DNA from: Panacagrimonas perspica
GTDB taxonomy: Bacteria > Pseudomonadota > Gammaproteobacteria > Nevskiales > Nevskiaceae
DNA length: 64,000 nucleotides
NCBI RefSeq assembly: GCF_004364935.1
Contig: NZ_SOBT01000011.1
Span: 310,001 to 374,000, forward strand
Direction: 5' to 3'
The notes beneath the pieces were generated by a model. The model had not been told where the DNA came from and ran no database searches. It saw only the letters and a list, made by a program, of their open reading frames with translations. Below are positions 1-8,193 of this stretch, piece by piece; within the stretch, counting starts at the first letter, position 1, and the number at the start of each line of letters is the position of its first letter. Both the position numbers and the translations under genes were made by a program.

Positions 1-1
1 G

Positions 2-706
2 CCAGGCGCAGCAGCTGCGGCAGAGACGGTTGCAGTGGCCAACCCCTACGGGCTGGACGCGCTGTGGCAGCAGGGAGACTTCGTCTCGAAGGGCACGCTG
101 CTGATCCTGGTGATCATGTCGGCCGCCACCTGGTACATCCTCGTGGTCAAGCTGATCGAACAGCAGAAGCTGTTCTCGGAAGCGCGCGAAGTGAGCCGCA
201 CCTTCTGGTCGTCGCCGTCGGTCGCCACCGGCATGGCAAAGCTCAAGACGGGCGGGCCGTTCTGGTACATCTCGGAGCGCGGTGTGAGCGCTGACGCTCA
301 TCACGAGGGCACGATGGTCGAGCAGATCGACCGCTCGACGTGGATCACGATGTCGGTCAACCGCGCTGTCGACACGGTGCAGAGCAGCCTCACCGGCGGA
401 CTCGCCGTGCTGGCCACCGTGGGTTCGACGGCGCCGTTCGTGGGCCTGTTCGGCACGGTCTGGGGCATCTACCACGCGCTGACGCAGATCGGCATCTCCG
501 GCCAGGCCTCGATCGACAAGGTCGCCGGCCCGGTCGGTGAGGCGCTGATCATGACGGCCATTGGTCTGGCGGTCGCAGTGCCTGCGGTGCTCGGCTACAA
601 CTGGCTCGTGCGCCGTAACAAGAACGCGATGGACGGCGTTCGCGCCTTCGCTTCCGACCTGCACAGCGTGCTGCTCTCCGGCGCGCGCGTCGGCGACAAG
701 AAGTAA
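2..706 (+). CDS. exbB: ExbB, proton channel subunit of TonB complex (5' partial)
   Basis: MotA/TolQ/ExbB-family inner-membrane protein. With ExbD it uses the proton gradient to energise TonB-dependent outer-membrane receptors. The reading frame is open to the left edge (an Ala-rich stretch precedes the GTG at 35), so the true start lies outside the window and the GTG is probably internal. Three hydrophobic segments are visible, near positions 80-155, 400-475 and 545-610. The Gly-rich signature GLFGTVWGIYHAL of the family covers about 450-485. It is followed at short spacing by two exbD genes, as in xanthomonad TonB loci; tonB itself should lie just upstream, outside the window. Family assignment is firm; discrimination from TolQ rests on the two ExbD genes and the absence of TolA/TolB. 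Confidence 0.93.
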   Translation, partial: PGAAAAAETVAVANPYGLDALWQQGDFVSKGTLLILVIMSAATWYILVVKLIEQQKLFSEAREVSRTFWSSPSVATGMAKLKTGGPFWYISERGVSADAHHEGTMVEQIDRSTWITMSVNRAVDTVQSSLTGGLAVLATVGSTAPFVGLFGTVWGIYHALTQIGISGQASIDKVAGPVGEALIMTAIGLAVAVPAVLGYNWLVRRNKNAMDGVRAFASDLHSVLLSGARVGDKK

Positions 707-730
707 GGCTGCGCGTTCGCGGAGCACGCC

Positions 731-1159
731 ATGGCCATGCAGATCGGTTCCAGCGACGACGGCGAGGAAGAACTCAACGCGTCCATCAACACCACGCCGC
801 TGGTCGACGTGATGCTGGTGCTGCTGATCATCTTCCTGATCACGATCCCGGTCGTGACCAAGAACATCCCGGTGAAGCTGCCGGCCGAGGAGAACCAGCC
901 GCTGCAGACCAAGCCCGAGAACATCACGATCGCCGTGGACGTCGAGGGCAACCTGTTCTGGAACAACCAGCCGGTGGCCGACGAGGACGCGCTGCGCAAC
1001 AAGCTCTACGAAGTCGCGCGCCAGGTTCCGCAGCCCGAGGTGCACATTCGCGGCGACCAGGAAACGCGCTACGAGAACGTGAACAAGGTCGTCGAGGCCT
1101 GCCAGCGCGCTGCGATCCAGAAAGTCGGCTTCATCACCGAACCCGCGCCGCGCGGATAA
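731..1159 (+). CDS. exbD1: ExbD, first copy
   Basis: ExbD/TolR family, 142 aa. A short cytoplasmic N-terminus is followed by one membrane helix (about residues 24-44) and a periplasmic domain. Asp26 in PLVDVMLVLL is the conserved protonatable residue of the helix, equivalent to Asp25 of E. coli ExbD. It lies 24 bp after exbB and 18 bp before a second exbD, so all three are probably co-transcribed. Its periplasmic domain differs clearly from that of the next gene, so this is an old paralogue pair rather than a recent duplication. Confidence 0.93.
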   Translation: MAMQIGSSDDGEEELNASINTTPLVDVMLVLLIIFLITIPVVTKNIPVKLPAEENQPLQTKPENITIAVDVEGNLFWNNQPVADEDALRNKLYEVARQVPQPEVHIRGDQETRYENVNKVVEACQRAAIQKVGFITEPAPRG

Positions 1160-1177
1160 GTCCCGGAGAACCTCATC

Positions 1178-1606
1178 ATGGGAATGAACGTAGGTGGCAG
1201 CGGCAGCGGTGACGGCGATCCGCAGGAGATGGTGGACATCAACACCACGCCGCTGATCGACGTGATGCTGGTGCTGCTGATCATGCTGATCATCACGATC
1301 CCGGTGCAGACGCACGCCGTGAAGCTCGACCTGCCGGTGAACCAGCAGAACCAGCTGCCGCCCGATCCGCCGCCGGTGGTGAACATCGAAGTCGACTTCG
1401 ACGGCACCGTGTACTGGGACACCGACATCGTGCCGGACCGCGCCGGCCTTGCGGCGCGCTTCGAAATCGCCGCGCACGAAGTGCCGCAGCCCGAATTCCA
1501 CATCCGCCCCAACCGGCTGGTCGCCTACAAGCACGTCGCCGGCGTGATGGCCACGGCGCAGAAGCTGGGCATCACCAACATCGGCCTGGTCGGCGGCGGC
1601 GGCTGA
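1178..1606 (+). CDS. exbD2: ExbD, second copy
   Basis: Second ExbD/TolR-family protein, also 142 aa, with the same INTTPL(V/I)DVMLVLL membrane segment; Asp28 is the channel aspartate. The N-terminus is Gly/Ser-rich. Tandem ExbD1-ExbD2 genes are known from Xanthomonas, where the second copy is needed only for some TonB-dependent functions. Whether that division of labour holds here is inference. A ribosome-binding stretch (cggaga) precedes the ATG. Confidence 0.92.
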   Translation: MGMNVGGSGSGDGDPQEMVDINTTPLIDVMLVLLIMLIITIPVQTHAVKLDLPVNQQNQLPPDPPPVVNIEVDFDGTVYWDTDIVPDRAGLAARFEIAAHEVPQPEFHIRPNRLVAYKHVAGVMATAQKLGITNIGLVGGGG

Positions 1607-1632
1607 CCCCGAACACCGGAAATCCGATCCTC

Positions 1633-2862
1633 ATGCTGCTGCGTTCGATCCGCTTCCTTCTTCTCGCGCTCGGTCTGGGCGCGATCCTCGCTTCCGTTCC
1701 CGCGATGGCGGCCGACAGCCTGCGGCCCGAAGTCGCCACGCCGCTGCAACAGGCGCAGAAGCTGGTGCAGGCGAAGAAATTCAAGGAGGCCATCAAGCCG
1801 ATCGAGCAGGCCGAGGCGGTCGGCGGGCTGACGCCCTACGAGAGCTTCATCGTCGCGCAGATGCGCGGCACCGCGCTGGCGGGCGCCGGCGACGCGGCGG
1901 GCTCTGCGGCAGCCTTCGAGAAGGTGCTGGCGGCCAAGCGCCTGCCGCCGGAAGACCAGTTGCGGATCACCGAGGCGGTGGCCGGGACCTACCTGCGCGC
2001 GCGCAACTATCCCAAGGCCATCGAGTGGACCGAGGCTTATCGCGACGCGGGCGGCAAGCGCCCGGAGACGCTGGGTTACCTGGCGCAGGCCTATTACTTC
2101 GCCGGCAACTACAAGAAGGCCACCGAAGAAGCGTCCAGGCTGATCGCCGCCACCGAGAAGGCGGGCGGCAAGCCGACCGAGGACGACCTGAAGCTGCTGA
2201 TCAGCGCACAGGCCAAGAACGAAGACGCGGCCGGCTATGCGCAGACGATGGAAAAGATGGTGCGCTATCACCCGTCGCGGGAGTACTGGAACGACGCCAT
2301 CCGTCGTGCCGCGGCCAAGCCGGGCTTCTCGCGCAATCTCGAACTCGACATGTACCGATTGCTGCGTGCCACCGGCAACATGACCAAGGCCGACGACTAC
2401 ATGCAGGCCGCGCAGCTCGCCAGCCTGGCGAAGCTGCACGGCGAGGCGAAGTCGCTGCTCGATGAAGGCTACGAGAAGAAGCTTCTGGGCACCGGCACGG
2501 CGGCGGAGACCGAGCGCCAGAACCGCCTGCGCACGCTGGTCGAGCAGAAGGCCAAGGAGGATCGCGCGACGATCGCCTCCGCCGATGCCGACATCAACGC
2601 GGCCGCCACCGGCGACCCGCTGGTGAAGACCGGCATGGCCTACGTCACCTACGGCGACAGCGCCAAGGGCCTGCCGATGATCGAGCAGGGCCTCAAGAAG
2701 GGGCAGCTCAAGTTTCCGGACCAGTCCAGGCTGCAGCTCGGCTACGCCTATTACCTGGCGGGCCAGAAATCCAAGGCGCGCGATGCGCTCAAGGACGTCA
2801 AGGGTACGGACGGGGCAGCCGACCTGGCGCAGCTGTGGAGCATCCTCGCCGGTCAGGGATGA
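1633..2862 (+). CDS. Secreted TPR-repeat protein of the ExbB/ExbD operon
   Basis: 409 aa with a signal peptide (about residues 1-26, ending ASVPAMA) and helical repeats of tetratricopeptide type through most of the length. Examples are the A-x-x-Y-x-x-G-x-Y/N patterns near residues 120-165 and the last repeat near 355-390 (LGYAYYLAGQKSKARDAL). It follows exbD2 by 26 bp in the same direction. Such proteins are often found next to exbBD genes in Gammaproteobacteria and may scaffold or regulate the TonB complex in the periplasm. That role is inferred from position only; there is no catalytic motif. Confidence 0.85.
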   Translation: MLLRSIRFLLLALGLGAILASVPAMAADSLRPEVATPLQQAQKLVQAKKFKEAIKPIEQAEAVGGLTPYESFIVAQMRGTALAGAGDAAGSAAAFEKVLAAKRLPPEDQLRITEAVAGTYLRARNYPKAIEWTEAYRDAGGKRPETLGYLAQAYYFAGNYKKATEEASRLIAATEKAGGKPTEDDLKLLISAQAKNEDAAGYAQTMEKMVRYHPSREYWNDAIRRAAAKPGFSRNLELDMYRLLRATGNMTKADDYMQAAQLASLAKLHGEAKSLLDEGYEKKLLGTGTAAETERQNRLRTLVEQKAKEDRATIASADADINAAATGDPLVKTGMAYVTYGDSAKGLPMIEQGLKKGQLKFPDQSRLQLGYAYYLAGQKSKARDALKDVKGTDGAADLAQLWSILAGQG

Positions 2863-2934
2863 GCGCACCGGAAGGCAGTCGGGTCCGGGTGGCGTGACAT
2901 ACTCGGCGCGTAGCGGTTTTTCACGTCCTCCAAC

Positions 2935-4809
2935 ATGTCCGAACCGAAAAAATCCCTGATCCGCCGGGCTTTTGATTTCCTCTGGGGTACGGTCATCACG
3001 ATCTATCGTGCGCTGATCATCCTCAGCGTCGTGATGTTCGCCGTCCTGCTCTGGACCGTGTTCAAGGGTGGGCCGACGCCCACCGTCGAAGACAATGTCG
3101 CGCTGGTGATCTGGCCGGAAGGCCAGGTCGTGGACCAGCTCGACAACGAACGCGCCTTCGTCGAGCGCGTCATGCGCGAGCCGCCGTCGCAGACGCGACT
3201 GCGCGATCTGGTCGATGCACTCGAGGCCGCGGCCGACGACAAGCGCATCACCACCGCCGTTCTCAAGCTCGACACGCTGACCAGCGCCGGCATGGCGCAG
3301 ATCGACGAGCTGGTCGCGGCGATGCACAAGTTCCAGGCCGCCGGGAAGACCATCCACGCCTACGGACCGTCGTACGACCAGATCGGTTATCTGGCGGCCG
3401 CGGCAGCCGATGACGTCTCGGTGGATCCGAACGGTTCGGTGCTGATCGAGGGTTTCAGCGTCTACCAGAACTACTTCAAGGACGCGCTCGACAAGCTCGG
3501 CATCAAGATCAATGTTTTTCGCGTCGGCGAGTTCAAGGCCGCCGTGGAGCCCTTCATCCGCAACGACATGTCGCCCGAAGCCGAGCGCGCCAACCAGGAA
3601 TGGCTGGGCGATCTGTGGTCGAACTACGGCAAGCACGTCGCCCAGGGCCGCAAGATCAAGGACGACGCCGCGCAGAACTACGTGTCGGGCTTCCGCGCCG
3701 GCATCGAGAAATTCCGCGGCGACGGCGCGGCCTATGCGAAGGACGCCGGGCTGATCACGCACATCGAGACGTTGCAGCAGTTTCGCCAGCGGGTAGGGGC
3801 CATCGTGGGTATCGATGAGGATCACGGCAGCTTCCGCCAGATCCACTACAGCGAATATCTGCGCGCGGTGAAGCACGCCGGCAACCGGGCCAAGCCCAAA
3901 CCCGACACCACCGGCAACCAGATCGCGCTGATCGTCGTGCAGGGCGAGATCGTCGACGGCGTCGGCGAAGCCGGGCAGGCCGGTGGCGACACCATCGCCG
4001 AACTGCTCGAAGAAGCGCGCCGCGACGACGACGTAGCCGCCGTGGTGCTGCGCATTGATTCGCCCGGCGGCAGCGCCTGGGCGTCAGAGATCATTCGTCG
4101 CGAGATCCAGCAGCTCAAGACCGCCGGCAAGCCGGTGGTCGCCTCGATGGGAACCGTCGCCGCAAGCGGCGGCTACTGGATCGCGATGGACACGGACCAG
4201 ATCTGGGCCAGTGAATCCACGATCACCGGCTCGATCGGCATCTTCGGCCTGATCCCCACGATCGATCAGCCGCTCGAGAAGCTGGGCGTGCACACCGACG
4301 GCATCGGCACGACGCCGCTGGCCGGAGCGTTCCGCATCGACCGGCCGCTGTCGGACGACGTCGCCGCGATCTTCCAGTCGGAGGTCGACAAGGGCTATCG
4401 CGATTTCGTTGGTGGCGTCGCGGCCGGGCGCAAGCTCGAGGTCGCGAAGGTCGAATCCTTCGCGCAGGGCCGTGTCTGGAGCGGACTGGACGCCAAGGGC
4501 CTGGGCCTCGTCGATTCGTTCGGCGGTCTGGAGCAGGCCACCGAGGCCGCGGCGACGCTGGCCGGCCTCGAAGCGGGCGACTGGACGCTGGAAGAAATCA
4601 CGCCGGCGCCGGAATTCCCGAGCACGCTGCTGAGCCAGTTCTTCGGCTCGATCAGCTCGCGCTTCGGCTTCGGCGGCGTCTCGATGCAGCACCCGGTGCT
4701 GCAGGCGCTGCAGCGCACCGACGCGGCGGGCTGGCTGGCGCGCTTCAACGATCCGCGTGGCCTGTACGCGCACTGCATGTGCACGCCCTCGGCGCCGCGG
4801 ACGCGTTGA
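2935..4809 (+). CDS. sppA: Signal peptide peptidase SppA, long (67K) form
   Basis: 624 aa, close to the 618 aa of E. coli protease IV. It cleaves signal-peptide remnants in the inner membrane. An N-terminal membrane anchor lies at about residues 22-44. Two tandem S49 domains follow, as in the long form. The general-base lysine is Lys201 in FRVGEFKAAVEPF of the first half, and the nucleophile is Ser411 in VAASGGYWIAM of the second half; both catalytic residues are intact. murI starts 3 bp after its stop, so the two are probably co-transcribed. The ATG at 2935 gives a normal positively charged N-terminus. Confidence 0.95.
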   Translation: MSEPKKSLIRRAFDFLWGTVITIYRALIILSVVMFAVLLWTVFKGGPTPTVEDNVALVIWPEGQVVDQLDNERAFVERVMREPPSQTRLRDLVDALEAAADDKRITTAVLKLDTLTSAGMAQIDELVAAMHKFQAAGKTIHAYGPSYDQIGYLAAAAADDVSVDPNGSVLIEGFSVYQNYFKDALDKLGIKINVFRVGEFKAAVEPFIRNDMSPEAERANQEWLGDLWSNYGKHVAQGRKIKDDAAQNYVSGFRAGIEKFRGDGAAYAKDAGLITHIETLQQFRQRVGAIVGIDEDHGSFRQIHYSEYLRAVKHAGNRAKPKPDTTGNQIALIVVQGEIVDGVGEAGQAGGDTIAELLEEARRDDDVAAVVLRIDSPGGSAWASEIIRREIQQLKTAGKPVVASMGTVAASGGYWIAMDTDQIWASESTITGSIGIFGLIPTIDQPLEKLGVHTDGIGTTPLAGAFRIDRPLSDDVAAIFQSEVDKGYRDFVGGVAAGRKLEVAKVESFAQGRVWSGLDAKGLGLVDSFGGLEQATEAAATLAGLEAGDWTLEEITPAPEFPSTLLSQFFGSISSRFGFGGVSMQHPVLQALQRTDAAGWLARFNDPRGLYAHCMCTPSAPRTR

Positions 4810-4812
4810 CGC

Positions 4813-5577
4813 ATGGCGTCGCTGGCACCTGTCGGTGTGTTCGACTCGGGTGTCGGCGGGCTTTCGGTCCTGCGTGACCTTCGCCGGCTGATGCCGGCGG
4901 AGGACCTGATCTATTACGCCGACAGCGCGCACTGCCCCTACGGCGGGCAGCCCAACGCGGCGATCCAGGCGCGTGCCGTCGCCATCACCGAAGAACTGCT
5001 GGCGGCCGGCTGCAAGATGATCGTCGTGGCCTGCAACACCGCCACCATCGCCGCGGTCGAGCACCTTCGCGCGAACTACCCGGTGCCCTTCGTCGGCATG
5101 GAGCCGGCGGTCAAACCGGCCTGTGCGATGACCAGGACCGGCGTCGTCGGCGTGCTCGCCACCGGCGCGGCGCTCGGCGGCGAGAAATTCCATCGGCTGC
5201 TGGCGCAGCACGCCGCCGGCGTGCGCGTCATCACGCAGCCTTGTCCCGGGCTGGTCGAATGCGTCGAGGCGGGTGACCTGAAAGGCGCGTTCGTCGACGA
5301 ACTGGTGAAACGCTACGTCCAGCCGCTGGCCCGCGCGCGCGCCGATGTCATCGTGCTCGGCTGCACGCACTATCCCTTCCTGCGCGATGCGATCCAGGCC
5401 GTGGCGGGCGCGCAGGTGCAGCTGATCGACACCGGCGAGGCGGTGGCGCGCCAGGCGCGCCGGGTGCTCGAGCGCGAAGAACTGCTCAATCCTTCGGCCG
5501 CCGACGGCGGTCTCGAATGGCGGACCAGCGGCGACAAGGCCGCGTTGGCGCCGATCGTCCGGAGCCTGCTGGCTTAA
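4813..5577 (+). CDS. murI: Glutamate racemase
   Basis: Converts L-glutamate to D-glutamate for peptidoglycan synthesis in the cytoplasm. 254 aa, usual length. The N-terminal FDSGVGGLSVL motif is present, as are both catalytic cysteines: Cys74 in VACNTATIAA and Cys184 in LGCTHYPFL. It begins 3 bp after sppA. No strong Shine-Dalgarno sequence is visible, suggesting translation coupled to sppA. A REP palindrome follows the stop by about 15 bp. Confidence 0.96.
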   Translation: MASLAPVGVFDSGVGGLSVLRDLRRLMPAEDLIYYADSAHCPYGGQPNAAIQARAVAITEELLAAGCKMIVVACNTATIAAVEHLRANYPVPFVGMEPAVKPACAMTRTGVVGVLATGAALGGEKFHRLLAQHAAGVRVITQPCPGLVECVEAGDLKGAFVDELVKRYVQPLARARADVIVLGCTHYPFLRDAIQAVAGAQVQLIDTGEAVARQARRVLEREELLNPSAADGGLEWRTSGDKAALAPIVRSLLA

Positions 5578-5592
5578 AGATCAGCGGCACGC

Positions 5593-5662
5593 CGCAGCCC
5601 GGGTGAAACCCGGGATTCCCCTCGAATACGAAGCGCAATCCCGGGTTTCACCCGGGCTACGG
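5593..5662. repeat. REP palindrome, GTGAAAC-stem class
   Basis: Two inverted hairpin arms, GCCCGGGTGAAACCCGGG and its complement, are separated by about 30 bp. The right arm ends in GGGCTACGG, the complement of a GTAG head; the left arm head is mutated to gcag. It lies between murI and the fliL promoter. The form is that of a bacterial GTAG-headed REP doublet (SMAG-like). Such elements are spread by RAYT transposases and can protect mRNA 3' ends. Confidence 0.85.
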
Positions 5663-5812
5663 TGCCGTCGCCGTTCGTGGCGCGAGGCCCCAGGCGATCC
5701 CGACGCCACAGCGTCGGGAAACCGGCGCACCGGGCGTCAGATTCGCGCGTCAAGCCTTCGACAGGCGCACGAATTCCCGGGGAAAAGCGGCCCTCGTCGA
5801 GCGCGGGCGCCG

Positions 5813-5828
5813 TGGCACATGGGTTGCA
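5813..5828 (+). promoter_or_regulatory. Sigma-54 (RpoN) promoter of the fliL operon
   Basis: TGGCAC-ATGGG-TTGCA matches the sigma-54 consensus TGGCAC-N5-TTGCA exactly, with the invariant GG at 5814-5815 and GC at 5826-5827, 12 bp apart in register. Transcription would start near 5839, leaving a leader of about 30 nt before the fliL ATG at 5869. In Pseudomonas the equivalent operon is RpoN/FleQ-dependent; the same is inferred here, but no activator gene is in the window. The site also rules out in-frame start codons upstream of 5839 for fliL. Confidence 0.85.
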
Positions 5829-5868
5829 CTCCTTCGTGCGAGACCCGTCCCGCCCCGGAACCCGCCGC

Positions 5869-6387
5869 ATGTCGAGCGCAGCAGACACCGCATCCTCCCC
5901 CGCCGCCGCCAGCAAGGGCGGCCGTTTCGGAATCGGCATGCTGCTGGGCGTCGCCCTGTTCTCGATCGCCGGCGCCGGTGGCGCCGCCTACTTCGTGCTC
6001 GGCAAGTCCAAGGCGGACGCGGCGAATGCCGAATCGCACGGGAATGATGCGCACGGCGCGCCGACCGCTCCGGCCACGTACCTGGCACTGGACCCGGCCT
6101 TCGTCGTCAATCTCGAATCGGCCGACGAGGCGCACTACCTGCAGGTGGACGTGCAATTGATGGCGCGCGATGCCCACGCGCTCGACACCGCCAAGATCCA
6201 TGTCCCGGTGATCCGCAACAGCCTGTTGATGCTGTTCGGTCAACAGAAGCCGGCGGACATCGCCACGCGCGCCGGCAAGGAGAAATTGCAGCAGGTCGCG
6301 CTGGCCGAAGTGCAGAAGGTGCTGCAGGCGGAGACCGGAAAGCCGGTCGTCGAGGGTTTGTACTTCACCAGCTTCGTCATGCAATGA
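5869..6387 (+). CDS. fliL: Flagellar basal body-associated protein FliL
   Basis: 172 aa inner-membrane protein surrounding the stator at the flagellar motor. A short cytoplasmic tail, one membrane helix (about residues 22-44) and a linker precede the periplasmic FliL domain (YLALDPAFVVNL onward). The C-terminal VEGLYFTSFVMQ is typical of the family. The frame is open much further upstream, but this ATG is chosen because it lies just downstream of the sigma-54 promoter and gives the usual FliL length. It is the first gene of the fliLMNOPQR-flhB run. Confidence 0.94.
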   Translation: MSSAADTASSPAAASKGGRFGIGMLLGVALFSIAGAGGAAYFVLGKSKADAANAESHGNDAHGAPTAPATYLALDPAFVVNLESADEAHYLQVDVQLMARDAHALDTAKIHVPVIRNSLLMLFGQQKPADIATRAGKEKLQQVALAEVQKVLQAETGKPVVEGLYFTSFVMQ

Positions 6388-6424
6388 GCGTTCTCGCCCT
6401 CCCTTTCTCACGGACTCGCCCGTC

Positions 6425-7438
6425 ATGAGCGCCACAGAGCTTCTTTCGCAAGACGAAATCGACGCGCTGCTGCATGGCGTGGATTCCGGAAAAGTCGACG
6501 TCGAGCCGCCGCCTTCGGCGCCGGGCGAAGCCCGGACGTTCGACTTCGCCACGCAGGACCGCATCGTGCGCGGCCGCATGCCGACGCTCGAGATGGTCAA
6601 CGAGCGCTTCGCGCGCCTGTTCCGCATCGGCCTCTTCAACATGCTGCGCCGCCAGCCCGAGCTGACCGTGGTCGGCATCGAGATGATCAAGTTCGGCGAG
6701 TACACGCACTCTCTGTTCGTGCCCACCAGCCTGAACCTGGTGCGCGTGAAACCGCTGCGCGGCACCGCGCTGTTCATCTTCGAGCCGCGCCTGGTGTTCT
6801 CCGTCGTCGAGAACTTCTTCGGCGGCGACGGCAAGAACAAGACCAAGATCGAGGGCCGCGAATTCACGCCCACCGAGATGCGTGTCGTGCAGCTCATGGT
6901 GCGCCAGGTGTTCCAGGATCTGGTCGAAGCCTGGGGCCCGGTGATGCCGCTGGATTTCGAGTTCCTGAACTCGGAAGTGAACCCGCACTTCGCGAACATC
7001 GTGTCCCCGAGCGAGATCGTCTGCGTCTCCAAGTTCATGATCGAGCTCGAAGGCGGCGGTGGGCACCTGCACATCACCTTTCCGTACTCGATGCTCGAGC
7101 CGATCCGCGACCTGCTCGACGCCGGCCTGCAGTCGGATCGCACCGACAAGGACGAGCGCTGGCCGATCAGCCTGCGCGAGCAGATCCAGCACGCCGAAGT
7201 GGAGCTCGAAACCGAACTCGCCAACGCGACCATCTCGCTGCGCGACCTGATGCGTCTGAAGGCCGGCGACATCATCCCCGTCACCTTGCCCAAGGCGCTG
7301 GATCTCTGCGTCGAAGGCGTGCCCGTCTACCGCGGCCAGTTCGGCGTCGCCAACGGCCACAACGCGATTCGCATCGACGAAATCATCCGGCGTCCGCCGC
7401 TGAGCAAGACCCGAACCCTTTCCGGAGTGCCCGCATGA
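6425..7438 (+). CDS. fliM: Flagellar motor switch protein FliM
   Basis: 337 aa C-ring protein. Residues 5-17 (ELLSQDEIDALLH) are the conserved N-terminal peptide that binds phosphorylated CheY. The CheC-like middle domain follows, and the C-terminal SpoA domain (about 250-325) pairs with FliN. Its stop overlaps the fliN ATG (ATGA), implying coupled translation and fixed stoichiometry. Usual length and no anomalies. Confidence 0.97.
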   Translation: MSATELLSQDEIDALLHGVDSGKVDVEPPPSAPGEARTFDFATQDRIVRGRMPTLEMVNERFARLFRIGLFNMLRRQPELTVVGIEMIKFGEYTHSLFVPTSLNLVRVKPLRGTALFIFEPRLVFSVVENFFGGDGKNKTKIEGREFTPTEMRVVQLMVRQVFQDLVEAWGPVMPLDFEFLNSEVNPHFANIVSPSEIVCVSKFMIELEGGGGHLHITFPYSMLEPIRDLLDAGLQSDRTDKDERWPISLREQIQHAEVELETELANATISLRDLMRLKAGDIIPVTLPKALDLCVEGVPVYRGQFGVANGHNAIRIDEIIRRPPLSKTRTLSGVPA

Positions 7439-7776
7439 ACGCACAAGCCAAACCCAACGTCGCACCTGCACAGTTCGAGCAGTTCGCCAGCGGCACCTCG
7501 GCGCCGAGCGCCAACGACGTCAACCTCGACGTCATCCTCGACGTGGCGGTCACGCTGTCGATGGAAGTCGGCCGCGCACGCATTCCCATCCGCAACCTGC
7601 TGCAGCTCAACCAGGGCTCGGTGGTGGAACTCGAGCGCGCCGCCGGCGAGCCGCTGGATGTCTACGCCAACGGCACGCTGATCGCGCACGGCGAAGTGGT
7701 GGTCGTCAACGAGCGCTTCGGTGTGCGGCTCACGGACGTCGTGAGCCCGGCCGAACGCATCAAGAAGCTGCGCTGA
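7435..7776 (+). CDS. fliN: Flagellar motor switch protein FliN
   Basis: 113 aa. A disordered Ala/Pro-rich start of about 25 residues precedes a single SpoA domain (NLDVILDVAVTLSMEVG to the end). It forms the base of the C-ring with FliM and helps dock export substrates. The ATG overlaps the fliM stop by 4 bp, and fliO follows 15 bp later. Somewhat shorter than the 137-aa E. coli protein, the difference being in the N-terminal extension. Confidence 0.96.
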   Translation: MNAQAKPNVAPAQFEQFASGTSAPSANDVNLDVILDVAVTLSMEVGRARIPIRNLLQLNQGSVVELERAAGEPLDVYANGTLIAHGEVVVVNERFGVRLTDVVSPAERIKKLR

Positions 7777-7791
7777 TCCCGGAGACCTGAC

Positions 7792-8193
7792 GTGGAAGGC
7801 GCTGGTTCCGTGGTGCAGATGGTGCTGAGCCTCGTGGCGGTCGTCGCCGTGATCCTGGGTCTGGCGTGGATGACGCGCCGCATGCAGGGACTGCGGGGTG
7901 CGTCGAACGGTGCGCTGCGCGTGAAGGCCACGATCGCGGTGGGCATGAAGGAGCGCGTCGTGCTGATCGAGGCCTCGGGCCGGCAGTTCGTGATCGGGGT
8001 GGCGCCGGGATGCGTCAATCTGATCGGCGCGGTCGAAGCGCAGATCGACGATGCGTCGCGTAGCCCGGGTGAAACCCGGGAAGGTGTGTCGTCCGACGAA
8101 CCGGCGATCCCGGGTTTCACCCGGGCTACGGAGGCCAGCCCCAGCTTCAGGGACGCCTTCGCGCGCCAGCTGGGCCAGTTGCTCGGCCGATGA
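7792..8193 (+). CDS. fliO: Flagellar export protein FliO, carrying a REP element in frame
   Basis: 133 aa single-span membrane protein that assists FliP ring assembly. It starts at GTG 7792, with ggaga at 7781-7785. The membrane helix is at about residues 7-26 and the cytoplasmic FliO domain continues to about residue 89. Residues 90-113 are encoded exactly by a 72-bp REP palindrome, which adds 24 residues without breaking the frame; the gene's own C-terminus (about SPSFRDAFARQLGQLLGR) continues after it. The stop overlaps the fliP ATG. The family is poorly conserved, and the call rests on position and topology. The insertion probably lies in a tolerant linker. Confidence 0.88.
   Translation: MEGAGSVVQMVLSLVAVVAVILGLAWMTRRMQGLRGASNGALRVKATIAVGMKERVVLIEASGRQFVIGVAPGCVNLIGAVEAQIDDASRSPGETREGVSSDEPAIPGFTRATEASPSFRDAFARQLGQLLGR
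8059..8130. repeat. REP palindrome inside fliO (GTGAAAC-stem class)
   Basis: A complete element with both arms (CGTAGCCCGGGTGAAACCCG and its complement) and both GTAG/CTAC ends. It is 72 bp long, a multiple of three, begins exactly on a fliO codon boundary and contains no stop in that frame. It matches the intergenic copies at 14247 and 25068. Confidence 0.9.
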
